Part shown: piece by piece, positions 25,014-34,201 of the stretch
How positions within the stretch are numbered: position 1 is the first letter of the stretch
Layout: every line of letters starts with the position of its first letter
Source: Pseudomonas sp. 8O
GTDB lineage: Bacteria; Pseudomonadota; Gammaproteobacteria; Pseudomonadales; Pseudomonadaceae
Length of the DNA: 64,000 nt
Assembly (NCBI RefSeq): GCF_902506495.1
Contig: NZ_LR733265.1
Coordinates: 1,260,868-1,324,867, forward strand
Direction: 5' to 3'
Position numbers and translations under genes: made by a program
Notes under the pieces: model-generated
Told to the model about the DNA's origin: nothing
Database searches by the model: none
What the model saw: the letters and a program-made list of their open reading frames with translations, nothing else

Positions 25014-26045
25014 TTAACGGGCGGCCCAGGCGTTGAAACGCTGCTCCAGCTGCTCGCCATAGTCAGCCCAGAAGGTCACGTCGATGGCCACCTGGTTGGC
25101 GATGTTTTCCGGGGTGGTCGGCATCAGGTTCAAACGCTCCGGCGCCAGCAACTCGATGGCCTGCTTGTTGGCCGGACCGTAGGCGATGTTTTCCGAGTAA
25201 GTCTTCTGCGCCTCCGGCTTGACCGAATAGGCGATGAATTCCTTGGCCAGCTCCACGTTCTTGGCGCCACGCGGGATGGCCCAGGAGTCGAAGTCGTAGA
25301 TGCCACCGTTCCACACCACTTGCAGGTTGCTCTCGGCTTGCACGGCCGCGATACGACCGTTGTAGGCCGAGCTCATCACCACGTCGCCGGAGGCCAGGTA
25401 CTGCGGCGGCTGGGCACCGGCTTCCCACCACTGGATATTGGGTTTCAGTTCGTCGAGCTTCTTGAACGCTCGATCCTGGCCTTCCTTGGTGGCCAGCACC
25501 TTGTATACGTCCTTGACCGGCACGCCGTCGGCCATCAGGGCGAACTCCAGGGTGTACTTGGCGCCCTTGCGCAGGCCACGCTTGCCCGGGAATTTCTCGA
25601 CGTCCCAGAAGTCGGCCCAACTGGTCGGTGCAGCGCTCAATTTGTCGGCGTTGTAGGCCAGCACCGTGGACCAGACGAAGAAGCCGACGCCGCACGGCTG
25701 GATTGCGCCGTCGATGAAGTTAGCCTCATCGCCGAACTGCGCCGGGTCGAGTTCCTCGAACAGACCTTCGTCGCAACCGCGGGCCAGCTCCGGAGACTCC
25801 ACCTCCACCAGGTCCCAGCTCACGCTGCGGGTGTCGACCATGGCTTTGACCTTGGCCATCTCACCGTTGTATTCGCCGCCCAGCACCTTGTTGCCAGTGT
25901 CCTTCTCGAAGGGTTCATAGAACGCCTTGACCTGCGCCGCCTTGTTCGCGCCGCCGAAGGAAACCGCCGTCAGATCCACCGCCAGTGCCGGCATGGCGCA
26001 GCTAACGCCCAGGGCCAACGCCGCGAGCTTCAGGGATTTCGTCAT
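25014..26045 (-). CDS. ABC transporter substrate-binding protein (PotD/PotF type)
   Basis: A 343-residue periplasmic binding protein with a clear signal peptide (MTKSLKLAALALGVSCAMPALA, cut before Val-Asp). The family 1/PotD-like fold is seen in FYEPFEKDTGNKV, YNGEMAKVKAMV, WDLVEVESPELARGC and YDFDSWAIPRGAKN. The Trp/Asp/Tyr residues that normally hold an amine are plausible, but I cannot assign the ligand. By synteny it is the binding component of the 4-aminobutyrate/5-aminovalerate importer. The ATG at 26045 has a GAGGAGCTGATAAGA site. It sits between the ATPase and permease genes. Confidence 0.88.
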   Translation of the reverse strand: MTKSLKLAALALGVSCAMPALAVDLTAVSFGGANKAAQVKAFYEPFEKDTGNKVLGGEYNGEMAKVKAMVDTRSVSWDLVEVESPELARGCDEGLFEELDPAQFGDEANFIDGAIQPCGVGFFVWSTVLAYNADKLSAAPTSWADFWDVEKFPGKRGLRKGAKYTLEFALMADGVPVKDVYKVLATKEGQDRAFKKLDELKPNIQWWEAGAQPPQYLASGDVVMSSAYNGRIAAVQAESNLQVVWNGGIYDFDSWAIPRGAKNVELAKEFIAYSVKPEAQKTYSENIAYGPANKQAIELLAPERLNLMPTTPENIANQVAIDVTFWADYGEQLEQRFNAWAAR

Positions 26046-26098
26046 TCTTATCAGCTCCTCTGTGTTTCGGGGTAAAGGTGAAGCACTGCGCGAAAGGC

Positions 26099-27196
26099 TC
26101 ACTCGGCTTGGAGTGGATCCAGCGCGCGGACATGCTCGACAGACCAGCCGAGCGGAACCAGGTCACCAACCGTCAGGGCCGGATCGAGCTCGGCCACAGG
26201 TTGTTTGACGTAGAAATCGGATTGGCCGCAGACCTCCATGCGAATACGCACGTGGTCACCCAGGTAGATGAACTCGGCGATACGCCCGGAGAAACGATTC
26301 GGGCAGGTTTCGCTGTGGCCATTCAAACGGATGCGCTCGGGGCGGATCGACAGGCTCACGGCATCGCCCACTGCGCCGACATTGACTGCCGTGGCGCGCA
26401 CCTCTTCACCACGCGCCAGGCGCACAACGCACTGCTCGCCATCGCGGCTGATCAGCTCGCCAGCCAGGCGGTTGTTCTCACCGATGAACTGGGCGACGAA
26501 GGTGTTGTGCGGCGCTTCGTAGAGTTCGCGCGGCGCGGCGATCTGCTGGATCTCGCCCTGGTGAAACACAGCTACACGATCAGACATGGTCAGCGCTTCG
26601 CCCTGGTCATGGGTCACGTAGACCACGGTCACGCCCAGACGCTGGTGCAGGTGCTTGATCTCCATCTGCATGTGTTCGCGCAGTTGCTTGTCCAGCGCAC
26701 CGAGGGGTTCGTCCATCAGCACCAGTTGCGGCTCGAACACCAACGCACGGGCCAGCGCCACGCGCTGCTGCTGGCCACCGGAGAGCTGGCCCGGATAGCG
26801 GTTGCGGAAGCTGTCGAGCTGTACCATCGACAGCGCGCGCTTGACCCGCTCGCTGATGTCGGTGCGCGACATGCCACGCACGCTCAGCGGGAAGGCCAGG
26901 TTCTCGGCCACGGTCATGTGCGGAAACAGCGCGTAGTTCTGGAACACCATGCCGATGTCACGCTTGTGCGGCGGCAGTTTGTTCAGGGAGCGCCCATCGA
27001 GGAGGATCTCGCCAGCGGTCGGCGTCTCGAAACCGGCCAGCATCATCAGGCTGGTGGTCTTGCCGGAGCCGGACGGGCCGAGCAGGGTCAGGAACTCACC
27101 CTTGCGGATATCCAGGTTGAGGTCTTTGACGATCAGCGTTTCGCCGTCATAGCTCTTCTGCACGCCACGGAAGCTCACCAGTACATCGTTTGCCAT
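26099..27196 (-). CDS. ABC transporter ATP-binding protein (PotA type, AgtA-like)
   Basis: A 365-residue ATPase: Walker A GPSGSGKTT (residues 40-48), signature LSGGQQQRVALARAL, Walker B VLMDEPLGALD, the His of VTHDQGEAL, and a C-terminal TOBE domain as in PotA. It is the first gene of the importer operon, followed by binding protein and two permeases. The ATG at 27196 is preferred; a GTG immediately before it is also possible. A two-component system lies immediately upstream on the same strand, with a palindrome in the 260-bp gap. Confidence 0.9.
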   Translation of the reverse strand: MANDVLVSFRGVQKSYDGETLIVKDLNLDIRKGEFLTLLGPSGSGKTTSLMMLAGFETPTAGEILLDGRSLNKLPPHKRDIGMVFQNYALFPHMTVAENLAFPLSVRGMSRTDISERVKRALSMVQLDSFRNRYPGQLSGGQQQRVALARALVFEPQLVLMDEPLGALDKQLREHMQMEIKHLHQRLGVTVVYVTHDQGEALTMSDRVAVFHQGEIQQIAAPRELYEAPHNTFVAQFIGENNRLAGELISRDGEQCVVRLARGEEVRATAVNVGAVGDAVSLSIRPERIRLNGHSETCPNRFSGRIAEFIYLGDHVRIRMEVCGQSDFYVKQPVAELDPALTVGDLVPLGWSVEHVRALDPLQAE

Positions 27197-27308
27197 CACA
27201 CCACACCCTTGTTCTTGTCTCAGGCCGATGACCCAAGATTAGGTCGGCGAGAAAGGGCGAAAAATCGGGCGGGATGACAAGCTGATATCAGGCGCGAGGA
27301 GAATCTCG

Positions 27309-27326
27309 TGTAGGGATTGTCCTACA
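27309..27326. promoter_or_regulatory. Palindromic operator candidate for the response regulator
   Basis: TGTAGG-N6-CCTACA, a perfect 6-bp inverted repeat, 113-130 bp upstream of the importer's first gene and downstream of the response-regulator gene. A second overlapping inverted repeat (GGGATT/AATCCC, 27314-27333) adds symmetry. The size fits a NarL/LuxR-type dimer. Confidence 0.5.
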
Positions 27327-27456
27327 AATCCCGAGTCAGTATCTCGGGCATCACGCCCGTAAGGTGTCGCGGGGCCGCCTGGGCTGCGCGCACCAATCTT
27401 CCGGTTCCACGGCATTGGTGCGCACCGCGCACTCTGCACGCAAAGCCATGCGCAAC

Positions 27457-28086
27457 TCAGACCAGGCGATGCTCCATCGCGTAACGCACCAGATCGGCCA
27501 TCGAATGCGCGCCGAGCTTTTGCATCAGACGCGCCTTGTGCGTGCTCACGGTCTTGTTGCTTATCGCCAGGTGCAGGGCGATATCGTTGACGCCCTCTCC
27601 CCGAACCAGACGCTCGAACACCGAAAACTCACGCTCGGACAGTTGCGCATGAGGTGGACGCGAATCGGTCAGGCCGACCTCGAAGACCATGCGGTCGGCC
27701 AACGCCGGATCGATATAACGCCCACCGCCGGCCACCTTGCGAATCGCGGTGATCAACAGCGCCGGGTCGCTGTCCTTGGTGGCGTAGCCGGCCGCCCCGG
27801 CCTTGAGCGCACGCGCCGCCATCTGCGCCTCGTCGTGCATCGACAGCACCAGAATCGCCGGAGCTTCGGTCAGCGCGCGAATACGTGGGATGGCCTCCAG
27901 ACCATTGACGCCGGGCATGGAGATATCCAGCAGCACCACATCGCAAGAGGTGCGGCGCAACACCTCGATCAGTTGCTCGCCGTTACAGGCTTCGCCGGCC
28001 ACCTCGAGATCACGCGCCATACCGATCAGTTGCTTGATGCCTTCCCGAACGATGGTGTGGTCTTCGGCCACCAGTACCCTAATCAC
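27457..28086 (-). CDS. agtR: LuxR/NarL-type response regulator (AgtR-like)
   Basis: A 209-residue two-component regulator. The receiver domain has Asp8-Asp9-type acidic residues (VAEDH), phospho-acceptor Asp54 in VVLLDISMPG and Lys104 in YATKDSD. A LuxR helix-turn-helix lies at about 145-205 (LSEREFSVFERLVRGEGVNDIALHLAISNKTVSTH). The start is the GTG at 28086, which overlaps the kinase stop as GTGA; the upstream in-frame codons lie inside the kinase gene. The symbol follows synteny with agtSR of P. aeruginosa, which controls 4-aminobutyrate/5-aminovalerate uptake. Confidence 0.85.
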   Translation of the reverse strand: MIRVLVAEDHTIVREGIKQLIGMARDLEVAGEACNGEQLIEVLRRTSCDVVLLDISMPGVNGLEAIPRIRALTEAPAILVLSMHDEAQMAARALKAGAAGYATKDSDPALLITAIRKVAGGGRYIDPALADRMVFEVGLTDSRPPHAQLSEREFSVFERLVRGEGVNDIALHLAISNKTVSTHKARLMQKLGAHSMADLVRYAMEHRLV

Positions 28087-30488
28087 GCTGCGATCTCCTC
28101 TTCCAGATTGATACGCGCACACAGCGTAGTGCCCTCGCCCGGCTGGCTGTCAATCTGCAACTGTCCGCCGAGCATGAGCATGCGTTCCTGCATGCCGACC
28201 AGGCCGAAGGATTGCCCCGGCTTGCGCAGCGCCGGATCGAAGCCCTTGCCATCGTCGACGACCGACAGACACAAGGCGCCCCTTTCCTGCCACAGGCGCA
28301 CCTCGACGCTGTGCGCACCGGCATGTCGCATCACGTTGGTCAGTGCCTCCTGGAGAATGCGGAACATACCTATGGCCTGGGCATCCGGCAGATGCGGCAG
28401 GTGCTCCGGCACTTCGACCAGACAAGGAATCTGCGTGCGCTCCTCGAAACGCCGTACCTGCCATTCGATGGCCGAGGCAATGCCGGCATCGAGAATCGGC
28501 GGGCGCAGCGCCGTGGCCACATCACGCACCAGCTGGAACAACTGAGCGATCAGGCGTTTCATGCTGTTGAGGCGCTCGTCCAGCTCGGGAATCTGTCCGG
28601 CGCAAACCAACTCGCACATCGCCGTTTCCAGCTTGAGTACGGTCAGCACCTGCCCCAGCTCGTCGTGCACTTCGCGGGCGATCCGTGCCTTTTCCTCCTC
28701 GCGCACACTTTCCAGGTGCGCCGACAGTTCGCGCAGACGCGCCCGCGAGTCGGCCAGCGCCAGCTCGGCCAGCTTGTTCTCGGTGATATCCCAGAGAATC
28801 CCGTCCCAGACCACACGCCCATTGCCCAGCGGGCGCGCGGTGGTGCGGATATCGGCCCACAGCACCTCCTGATCGGCGGTGAGGATGCGCCCCTGCCAGT
28901 ACCAGTCGCTCTCGCCTTCCAGCGCCAGCGTCTGGCTGTTCAGATAGCTGTTCAGATCCTGCGGATGCACCAGGCTGCGGATACCGCGCTCCTCGCGCTG
29001 CAACTCGTGCGCCGGCCAGCCGACCATGTCCTGACTGGCCTCGCTGATGTAGGCGAAGTTGACCACCGCTCCCGGCCCGGCGCGCTCCAGGCGGAACACC
29101 AGGCCGGGCACGTTGCCGGCGATACCCTTGAAGCGTGCCTCGCTCTCCTCCAGCGCCGCACGCGCCCGACGGCGTTCGGTGACGTCGCTGAGAAACACCA
29201 CCAGATACTCGGCCTGGCGATAACGCAGGAAACTCAGGGAAACATCGGCCGGCATGCGGCTGCCGTCGGCGCGCAGGCAGTCGACCTCGAAGCTGGGGGA
29301 ACCCTCTTCCTGCTCACGCACGCGCTTCCACAGGTTGAGCCAACGATCCATGTGCAGGCCGGGCTCCAACTGACTCAATGGTTTGTCCACCAGCTCGCCA
29401 GCGGCGTAGCCAAGCATGCGTTCGGCGGCGCGGTTGGCGTAGCGCAGGTGACTGTCCCAGTTGACCCAGAGAATGCCCACCGTACTGTGGTCGATGGAAA
29501 ACTGGCTCAGACGCAATGCCTCGGCCGCCTGCTGGTGACGATCCAGCTCACCACGGGCACCCAGCAGCCCTCGCTCCAGCAAACGCGTCTGCTGCCTTTG
29601 CCGATAGAGCGCAGTTGCAACCAGCATCAACACCAGACCGAAAAATAGCGCGAGCGTCTTCCAGAAACCGACGAAATCAGTGGACTGCGGATAGCGCAAA
29701 GGCATCCAGGTTTCCCGTAACGCCTCCAATTCGCGAGCCGGCAGTGCCTTCAGGGTCTGATCGACGATGCCGGGCAACAGCGCCTGATCGCGGCGCGTGG
29801 CCAGACGCAGGAGCTGCGGCAGACCTATGTCACCCACGATGCTCAAACTGGAGAAGCGTGACTCGCGTAGCAGCAGGCTGAGGCTCGCTTCATCCAGCAC
29901 CGCGTAGCTGACCTCCTGATTCAGAACCAAGAGCAACGCCGAACGCTCCGAAGTCGTCGCGCGCAGACGCAGGTTGGTATGAGTCCGTTCCAGGTATTCG
30001 GCAGCCTGACTCGGCGTACGCAACGCGACCCTCTGCTCCAGCGGCAGTTGGTCGAGATCCACCGCGCCATTGCCGCTACGCTCGCCAACCACCAGATGCG
30101 GTACGCGCAGGTAAGGCATGGAGTAATGCCAGATGCGCAGGCCGGCCGGTGTCTGCTGCAGGCCTGGGGCCAGGTCCACCTCGCCGGCGCTTGCGGCACG
30201 TTCCAGGGCCCCCAGGTTCGGATACAAGCGCCAGTCGGGGGTCACACCCATGCCTTCGAGCAGACGCTGCATCAGTTCGACATTGGCGCCCGTCAACTGT
30301 CGGTTCTGGTCACGCACGACCCAGGGCGCCTGCTGGACAAGGCCCACGCGCAGCACCGGATGCTCCTTGAGCCAGGCGCGCTGCTCGGCATCGAAAGCGG
30401 GGCGCAATGGCATGCGCGTGCTCTCGGCCCAGGCGGTGGGAATGGCCAGCATCAGCAGGAGGGCGAGGGAACGGAGAAGGGAGTTCAT
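28083..30488 (-). CDS. agtS: Sensor histidine kinase with periplasmic SBP3 domain (AgtS-like)
   Basis: An 801-residue membrane sensor. A signal peptide (MNSLLRSLALLLMLAIPTAWA) is followed by an SBP_bac_3 solute-binding domain (about 40-250; VLRVGLVQQAPWVV, DLAPGLQQTP, YSMPYLRVPHLVV) and a membrane helix (about 270-290). Two PAS domains follow, then HisKA_3 with phospho-acceptor His608 in REVHDELGQV, and a HATPase domain (RILQEALTNVMRHA, VVDDGKGFD, GLVGMQERM). The periplasmic binding domain suggests direct sensing of an amino acid. It overlaps the response-regulator gene by 4 bp and lies upstream of an ABC importer, as agtSR does in P. aeruginosa. The ligand is inferred. Confidence 0.85.
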   Translation of the reverse strand: MNSLLRSLALLLMLAIPTAWAESTRMPLRPAFDAEQRAWLKEHPVLRVGLVQQAPWVVRDQNRQLTGANVELMQRLLEGMGVTPDWRLYPNLGALERAASAGEVDLAPGLQQTPAGLRIWHYSMPYLRVPHLVVGERSGNGAVDLDQLPLEQRVALRTPSQAAEYLERTHTNLRLRATTSERSALLLVLNQEVSYAVLDEASLSLLLRESRFSSLSIVGDIGLPQLLRLATRRDQALLPGIVDQTLKALPARELEALRETWMPLRYPQSTDFVGFWKTLALFFGLVLMLVATALYRQRQQTRLLERGLLGARGELDRHQQAAEALRLSQFSIDHSTVGILWVNWDSHLRYANRAAERMLGYAAGELVDKPLSQLEPGLHMDRWLNLWKRVREQEEGSPSFEVDCLRADGSRMPADVSLSFLRYRQAEYLVVFLSDVTERRRARAALEESEARFKGIAGNVPGLVFRLERAGPGAVVNFAYISEASQDMVGWPAHELQREERGIRSLVHPQDLNSYLNSQTLALEGESDWYWQGRILTADQEVLWADIRTTARPLGNGRVVWDGILWDITENKLAELALADSRARLRELSAHLESVREEEKARIAREVHDELGQVLTVLKLETAMCELVCAGQIPELDERLNSMKRLIAQLFQLVRDVATALRPPILDAGIASAIEWQVRRFEERTQIPCLVEVPEHLPHLPDAQAIGMFRILQEALTNVMRHAGAHSVEVRLWQERGALCLSVVDDGKGFDPALRKPGQSFGLVGMQERMLMLGGQLQIDSQPGEGTTLCARINLEEEIAA

Positions 30489-30601
30489 GCACGGCGAATC
30501 CGGTGACGCGATCCCCTACCTTACTCCAGTCTTGCGCTAATCGCCTGACAAAAGCGGAGCTCGGCATTAGGCTCTGTAGCAGTCACCAAGGAGCTTCATC
30601 G

Positions 30602-31600
30602 ATGCGCTTGAACTCACTCGCACTGCTCGGTTTCTGCCTGTTCTGCACTGCCACGAGCTGGGCGCAGGAGCCGACCGAGGACACACAGAACGCGACGCCC
30701 GGCGAGGCCGAAACATCGACTCCCAGCGAACGCCCACTGCTGCCCGAACGCAGCGTCAGCGACGCACAGGTGCTTGAGCAACGTCTGGACAAGCGTGAGC
30801 AGCAGATGCTGCAGGCCGGCGCAGAAAGCTTCCTCGCCCTCTGGCTTCCGGCCAACGTCGGCGAACCCAGTGGCGCGGTGATCCTGGTGCCCGGCGACGT
30901 GGAAAATGCCGATGGCGCCGCGGCTGTCGGTCCGTTGCGGCGCAAGCTGCCCGACGCCGGCTGGCACAGCCTGAGCCTGACGCTGCCGGACCCGGACGGT
31001 GACCCGCTGCCACTGCGTGATGCCAGCGCCGACACTCCAGCGGTGCCCGCTGATCCTGCAAGTACCGAGGCGGCTTCCGCTGCCGATGACCCTGTACAAA
31101 CGCCGGCGGCAGAAGGTGTTCAACCCACGGACAGCAGCGCGATCAGCCCGGAGCAGCGGCGTCAGGCCCACGTCGATCGCGTGATGGCGCGCATCGATGC
31201 CGCCATCGCCTTCGCCAGCCAGCAGCAAGCCAGGGAAATCGTCCTGCTAGGCCACGGCAGCGGCGCCTACTGGGCCGCGCGCTACCTGAGCGAACGCCAG
31301 CCGGACAACGTGCAGAATCTGCTGATGGTGGCAGCCGAACTACCTGCCGGCTTCGCGCCGCCACTGGATGAAATGGTCACACAGCTGGCCGTGGCCACCG
31401 GCGACTTCTTCTACAAGGATCAAGCCACCGACCGCACGGCTGCCTTGAAGCGCCTGCAGGCCAGCAAGCGAGCGAAGCTACCCACGTACGTACAGGTGTC
31501 GATGAAGGCGCTGCCAGGCAATCTGGATGTTCAGCAAGAACAGCTCTACCGCCGTCTACGCGGCTGGCTGACGCAGCACATACGCGCCGCAGGCAGCTAG
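30602..31600 (+). CDS. DUF3530 exported alpha/beta-hydrolase-like protein
   Basis: A 332-residue protein with a signal peptide (MRLNSLALLGFCLFCTATSWA). A Pro/Ala/Thr-rich insertion at about 150-195 looks disordered. The hydrolase-like core has a nucleophile-elbow sequence GHGSG in IVLLGHGSGAYWAARYL. Function is unknown. The ATG at 30602 has a perfect AAGGAG site; in-frame codons upstream read through a promoter region. It is divergent from agtS and convergent with the J-domain gene. In PAO1 a DUF3530 gene holds a similar place (recalled). Confidence 0.82.
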   Translation: MRLNSLALLGFCLFCTATSWAQEPTEDTQNATPGEAETSTPSERPLLPERSVSDAQVLEQRLDKREQQMLQAGAESFLALWLPANVGEPSGAVILVPGDVENADGAAAVGPLRRKLPDAGWHSLSLTLPDPDGDPLPLRDASADTPAVPADPASTEAASAADDPVQTPAAEGVQPTDSSAISPEQRRQAHVDRVMARIDAAIAFASQQQAREIVLLGHGSGAYWAARYLSERQPDNVQNLLMVAAELPAGFAPPLDEMVTQLAVATGDFFYKDQATDRTAALKRLQASKRAKLPTYVQVSMKALPGNLDVQQEQLYRRLRGWLTQHIRAAGS

Positions 31601-31621
31601 CAGGCGGCTGAAAACTACCGG

Positions 31622-32383
31622 CTAGCGAATCCCCCGGCGCTGGCGAATCAGCGCGTAGGCCTGATGCAATTGGCGCGTGGTGTCGGTGGCTTCGCGGATG
31701 CGCTCGGGCGAGGCGCCGGAGCCGGCCAGTTTGTCCGGGTGATGCCGGCTGAGCAGCCGCCGGTAAGCGCGCTTGATCTGCTCCGGCTCGCTGCCTTCAT
31801 TCACACCCAATAACCGCAGCGCTTCCTGGTAACTGCCGCCAGCCGGTGCCGGCTGCTGACTGCGACGCGGCGCGTACTCCTCACCCAGACTATCGAGCCG
31901 GGCACTGTCCCAGCCGAGCCATTTGCCCCAGAGCAGGATCAGTTCATGCTCGCTGGCCGACACCCGGCCATCGACCCAGGCCATGCGCCAGCAGGCTCGC
32001 AGCAACAGATCGGCGCGCTCACGCTGACGCTGCAGCGGCGCACGCAGGTTGTCACGCCCGGTCTTGCCACGGGAGAAAGCCTCGATGGCGCGACGCTGAG
32101 CCACCGGGTCCAACCCCAGCCGCTGCATTTCCGAGCGCGCCTGCTGGATATGGCTCTGCACCACCCGGCCATCGCTCTTGGCCAGACGCCCCAGCATCAG
32201 AAACAGCAAATCGTCATCCGTCGGCGCCGCGCGACCGCCCAAACGCTCACGCAGATTGTCCCAGCCATGCAGGCGCAGACGACGGTCCAGCACCTGTCCG
32301 AGCAGACCGCCCAGCAGAGCACCTGGGATACTGGCCAGGGCGAGGCCGGCGGCAGCCCCGAGCATGGTGGCCGGCCACAACAC
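31622..32383 (-). CDS. DjlA-like membrane co-chaperone (TerB + J domain)
   Basis: A 253-residue protein. The N-terminal glycine/alanine-rich membrane segment (MLGAAAGLALASIPGALLGGLLGQ) is followed by a TerB-like helical domain (about 65-170) and a C-terminal J domain with the HPD motif (SRHHPDKLAG) that stimulates DnaK. The layout matches DjlA. The start is the GTG at 32383, immediately after the murU stop, with an AGGAGG site 8 nt upstream overlapping the murU end. Part of the murU-amgK transcript. Confidence 0.85.
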   Translation of the reverse strand: MLWPATMLGAAAGLALASIPGALLGGLLGQVLDRRLRLHGWDNLRERLGGRAAPTDDDLLFLMLGRLAKSDGRVVQSHIQQARSEMQRLGLDPVAQRRAIEAFSRGKTGRDNLRAPLQRQRERADLLLRACWRMAWVDGRVSASEHELILLWGKWLGWDSARLDSLGEEYAPRRSQQPAPAGGSYQEALRLLGVNEGSEPEQIKRAYRRLLSRHHPDKLAGSGASPERIREATDTTRQLHQAYALIRQRRGIR

Positions 32384-33055
32384 CTAGCGCGCCTCCTGCA
32401 ACAAACGCTCGACTTCGGCCAGGCGCTCGTGCGTACCGACGTCGACCCAGCAGCCGCCATAATACTCGCCACTGACCTGCCCGGCCGCCATCGCCTCACG
32501 CAGCAGCGGCGCCAGCTTGAAGGCACCGGGCTGAGAAGCGCCGAACAGACGCGGGTGCAGCACGGCGAGACCGCTGTAGGTCAACCGCTCGCCTGTCGCC
32601 TCACCGTCACGAACCTGCCCCGCCGCCAGCACGAAGTCGCCCTGCGGGTGATGCGCCGGGTTATCCACCAGCACCAGATGCGCCAGACCGGCGAGCGGCT
32701 CACGCAGTGCGGCGAAGGCGTAGTCGGTGAAGATATCGCCATTGACCACCAGAAATGGCTCGGCACCCAACAGCGGCAGCGCCTTGAAGATGCCGCCACC
32801 CGTCTCCAGTGGCTCACCTTCGGGGGAATAGACGATATGCACGCCGAAGCGCGAGCCATCGCCGAGGTAATCCTCAATCTGCTGGCCGAGCCAGGCATGA
32901 TTGATCACCAGTTCGGTGAAACCAGCGGCCGCCAGCGCACGGATGTGATACTCGATCAACGGCACGCCCGCCGCCTTCACCAGCGGTTTTGGCTTATGCA
33001 GCGTCAAAGGACGCATGCGCTCGCCCTTGCCCGCCGCGAGGATCATCGCCTTCAT
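32384..33055 (-). CDS. murU: N-acetylmuramate-1-phosphate uridylyltransferase
   Basis: Makes UDP-MurNAc from MurNAc-1-phosphate and UTP in the peptidoglycan recycling shunt that bypasses fosfomycin-sensitive MurA. The 223-residue nucleotidyltransferase has the signature MKAMILAAGKGERMRPLTLHKPKPLV, plus VNGDIFTDY and GLAVLHP. It overlaps amgK by 4 bp (ATGA), and AmgK makes its substrate. The pairing and order are as in P. putida and P. aeruginosa. Confidence 0.93.
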   Translation of the reverse strand: MKAMILAAGKGERMRPLTLHKPKPLVKAAGVPLIEYHIRALAAAGFTELVINHAWLGQQIEDYLGDGSRFGVHIVYSPEGEPLETGGGIFKALPLLGAEPFLVVNGDIFTDYAFAALREPLAGLAHLVLVDNPAHHPQGDFVLAAGQVRDGEATGERLTYSGLAVLHPRLFGASQPGAFKLAPLLREAMAAGQVSGEYYGGCWVDVGTHERLAEVERLLQEAR

Positions 33056-34077
33056 GCACGTGCCCCTTCATCTTTCGCCAGGCTGGCGAACAGCTCACCC
33101 AACTCGGCGAGCTCCGGCCGACGCGCCAGCACAGCCTCTATATAAGAGAAGAAACGCGGCACATCGCCGAGGTATTTGGGCTTGCCATCGCGGTGGCAGA
33201 TGCGCGCGAAGATGCCGATGACCTTGAGGTGACGCTGCACGCCCATCAGGTCACTGGCTCGCATAAAGTCGTCGAACGATGCCTGTACCGGAATGCCCGC
33301 TGCCTTGGCACGCTGCCAGTAGTCCTGCAGCCAGCTTTGCACGCGCACCTCGGGCCAACTGAGAAACGCATCCTTGAACAGACACGTGATGTCATAGGTG
33401 ACCGGGCCGTTGACGGCATCCTGGAAATCCAGCACGCCGGGATTAGGCCCGCTCTGCATCAGGTTGCGCGGCATGAAGTCGCGATGCACCACCACCTTGG
33501 GCTGTGCCAGGGCGCTGTCGATCAACAGGCGGCTGATACGTTGCCACGCTGCTTCCTGCTCAGGTGTAAAGGCATGCCCCAGATGGCGCTCGACGTACCA
33601 CTCGGGAAACAGCTGCAACTCACGACGCAGCAACGCCTCGTCGTAATGCGGCAGATGGCTGTCGAGCGGTAAACGCTGCTGCTGCAGCAAGGCCTCGATG
33701 GCATCGTCGAACAGCGCGTCGGCATTGTGTTCGTTTATCACGTCCAGGTAGGTCTGGCGGCCCAGGTCATCGAGAATCAGGAAGCCCTGCTCGAGATCGG
33801 CAGCCAACACCTGAGGCACATGCACACCGGCGCTGGCCAGCAATGCAGCAATACGCACGAAGGGTTCGCAGTTTTCCTGAGGTGGCGGCGCATCCATCAA
33901 GATCAGGCTGCGCTCACCGGCCTGCCAACGAAAATAGCGGCGAAAGCTGGCATCGCTGCTGGCGGGAGTGAGTTCGGCCTCAGGCACCGCTCCCCATTCG
34001 CGTGCCGCGAAGAGGGAGGGCAATTGCTCGACGAGCCAGGTTTGCAGCTGTTGCAGACGTACATCGTGTTCAGACAT
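33052..34077 (-). CDS. amgK: N-acetylmuramate/N-acetylglucosamine anomeric kinase
   Basis: Phosphorylates the anomeric hydroxyl of MurNAc or GlcNAc, giving the substrate for MurU. The 341-residue aminoglycoside-phosphotransferase fold contains the catalytic loop VVVHRDFMPRNLM (HxDxxxxN) and the metal-binding Asp in GVLDFQDAV. The ATG at 34077 (MSEHDVRLQQLQTWL) is the usual start. Divergent from lptD across a 124-bp gap. Confidence 0.93.
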   Translation of the reverse strand: MSEHDVRLQQLQTWLVEQLPSLFAAREWGAVPEAELTPASSDASFRRYFRWQAGERSLILMDAPPPQENCEPFVRIAALLASAGVHVPQVLAADLEQGFLILDDLGRQTYLDVINEHNADALFDDAIEALLQQQRLPLDSHLPHYDEALLRRELQLFPEWYVERHLGHAFTPEQEAAWQRISRLLIDSALAQPKVVVHRDFMPRNLMQSGPNPGVLDFQDAVNGPVTYDITCLFKDAFLSWPEVRVQSWLQDYWQRAKAAGIPVQASFDDFMRASDLMGVQRHLKVIGIFARICHRDGKPKYLGDVPRFFSYIEAVLARRPELAELGELFASLAKDEGARA

Positions 34078-34201
34078 CAAGGGGTCTCCGACGGCGCTAG
34101 CCGTTGCGCGGGTCATGCTTTATTATCCAGCATCTTTTTCAGCCCATCGAGAGGCGTGCGGCCCCTGGGCCGATAGCGCGCAGGAAGCCCGGACTAACAA
34201 G

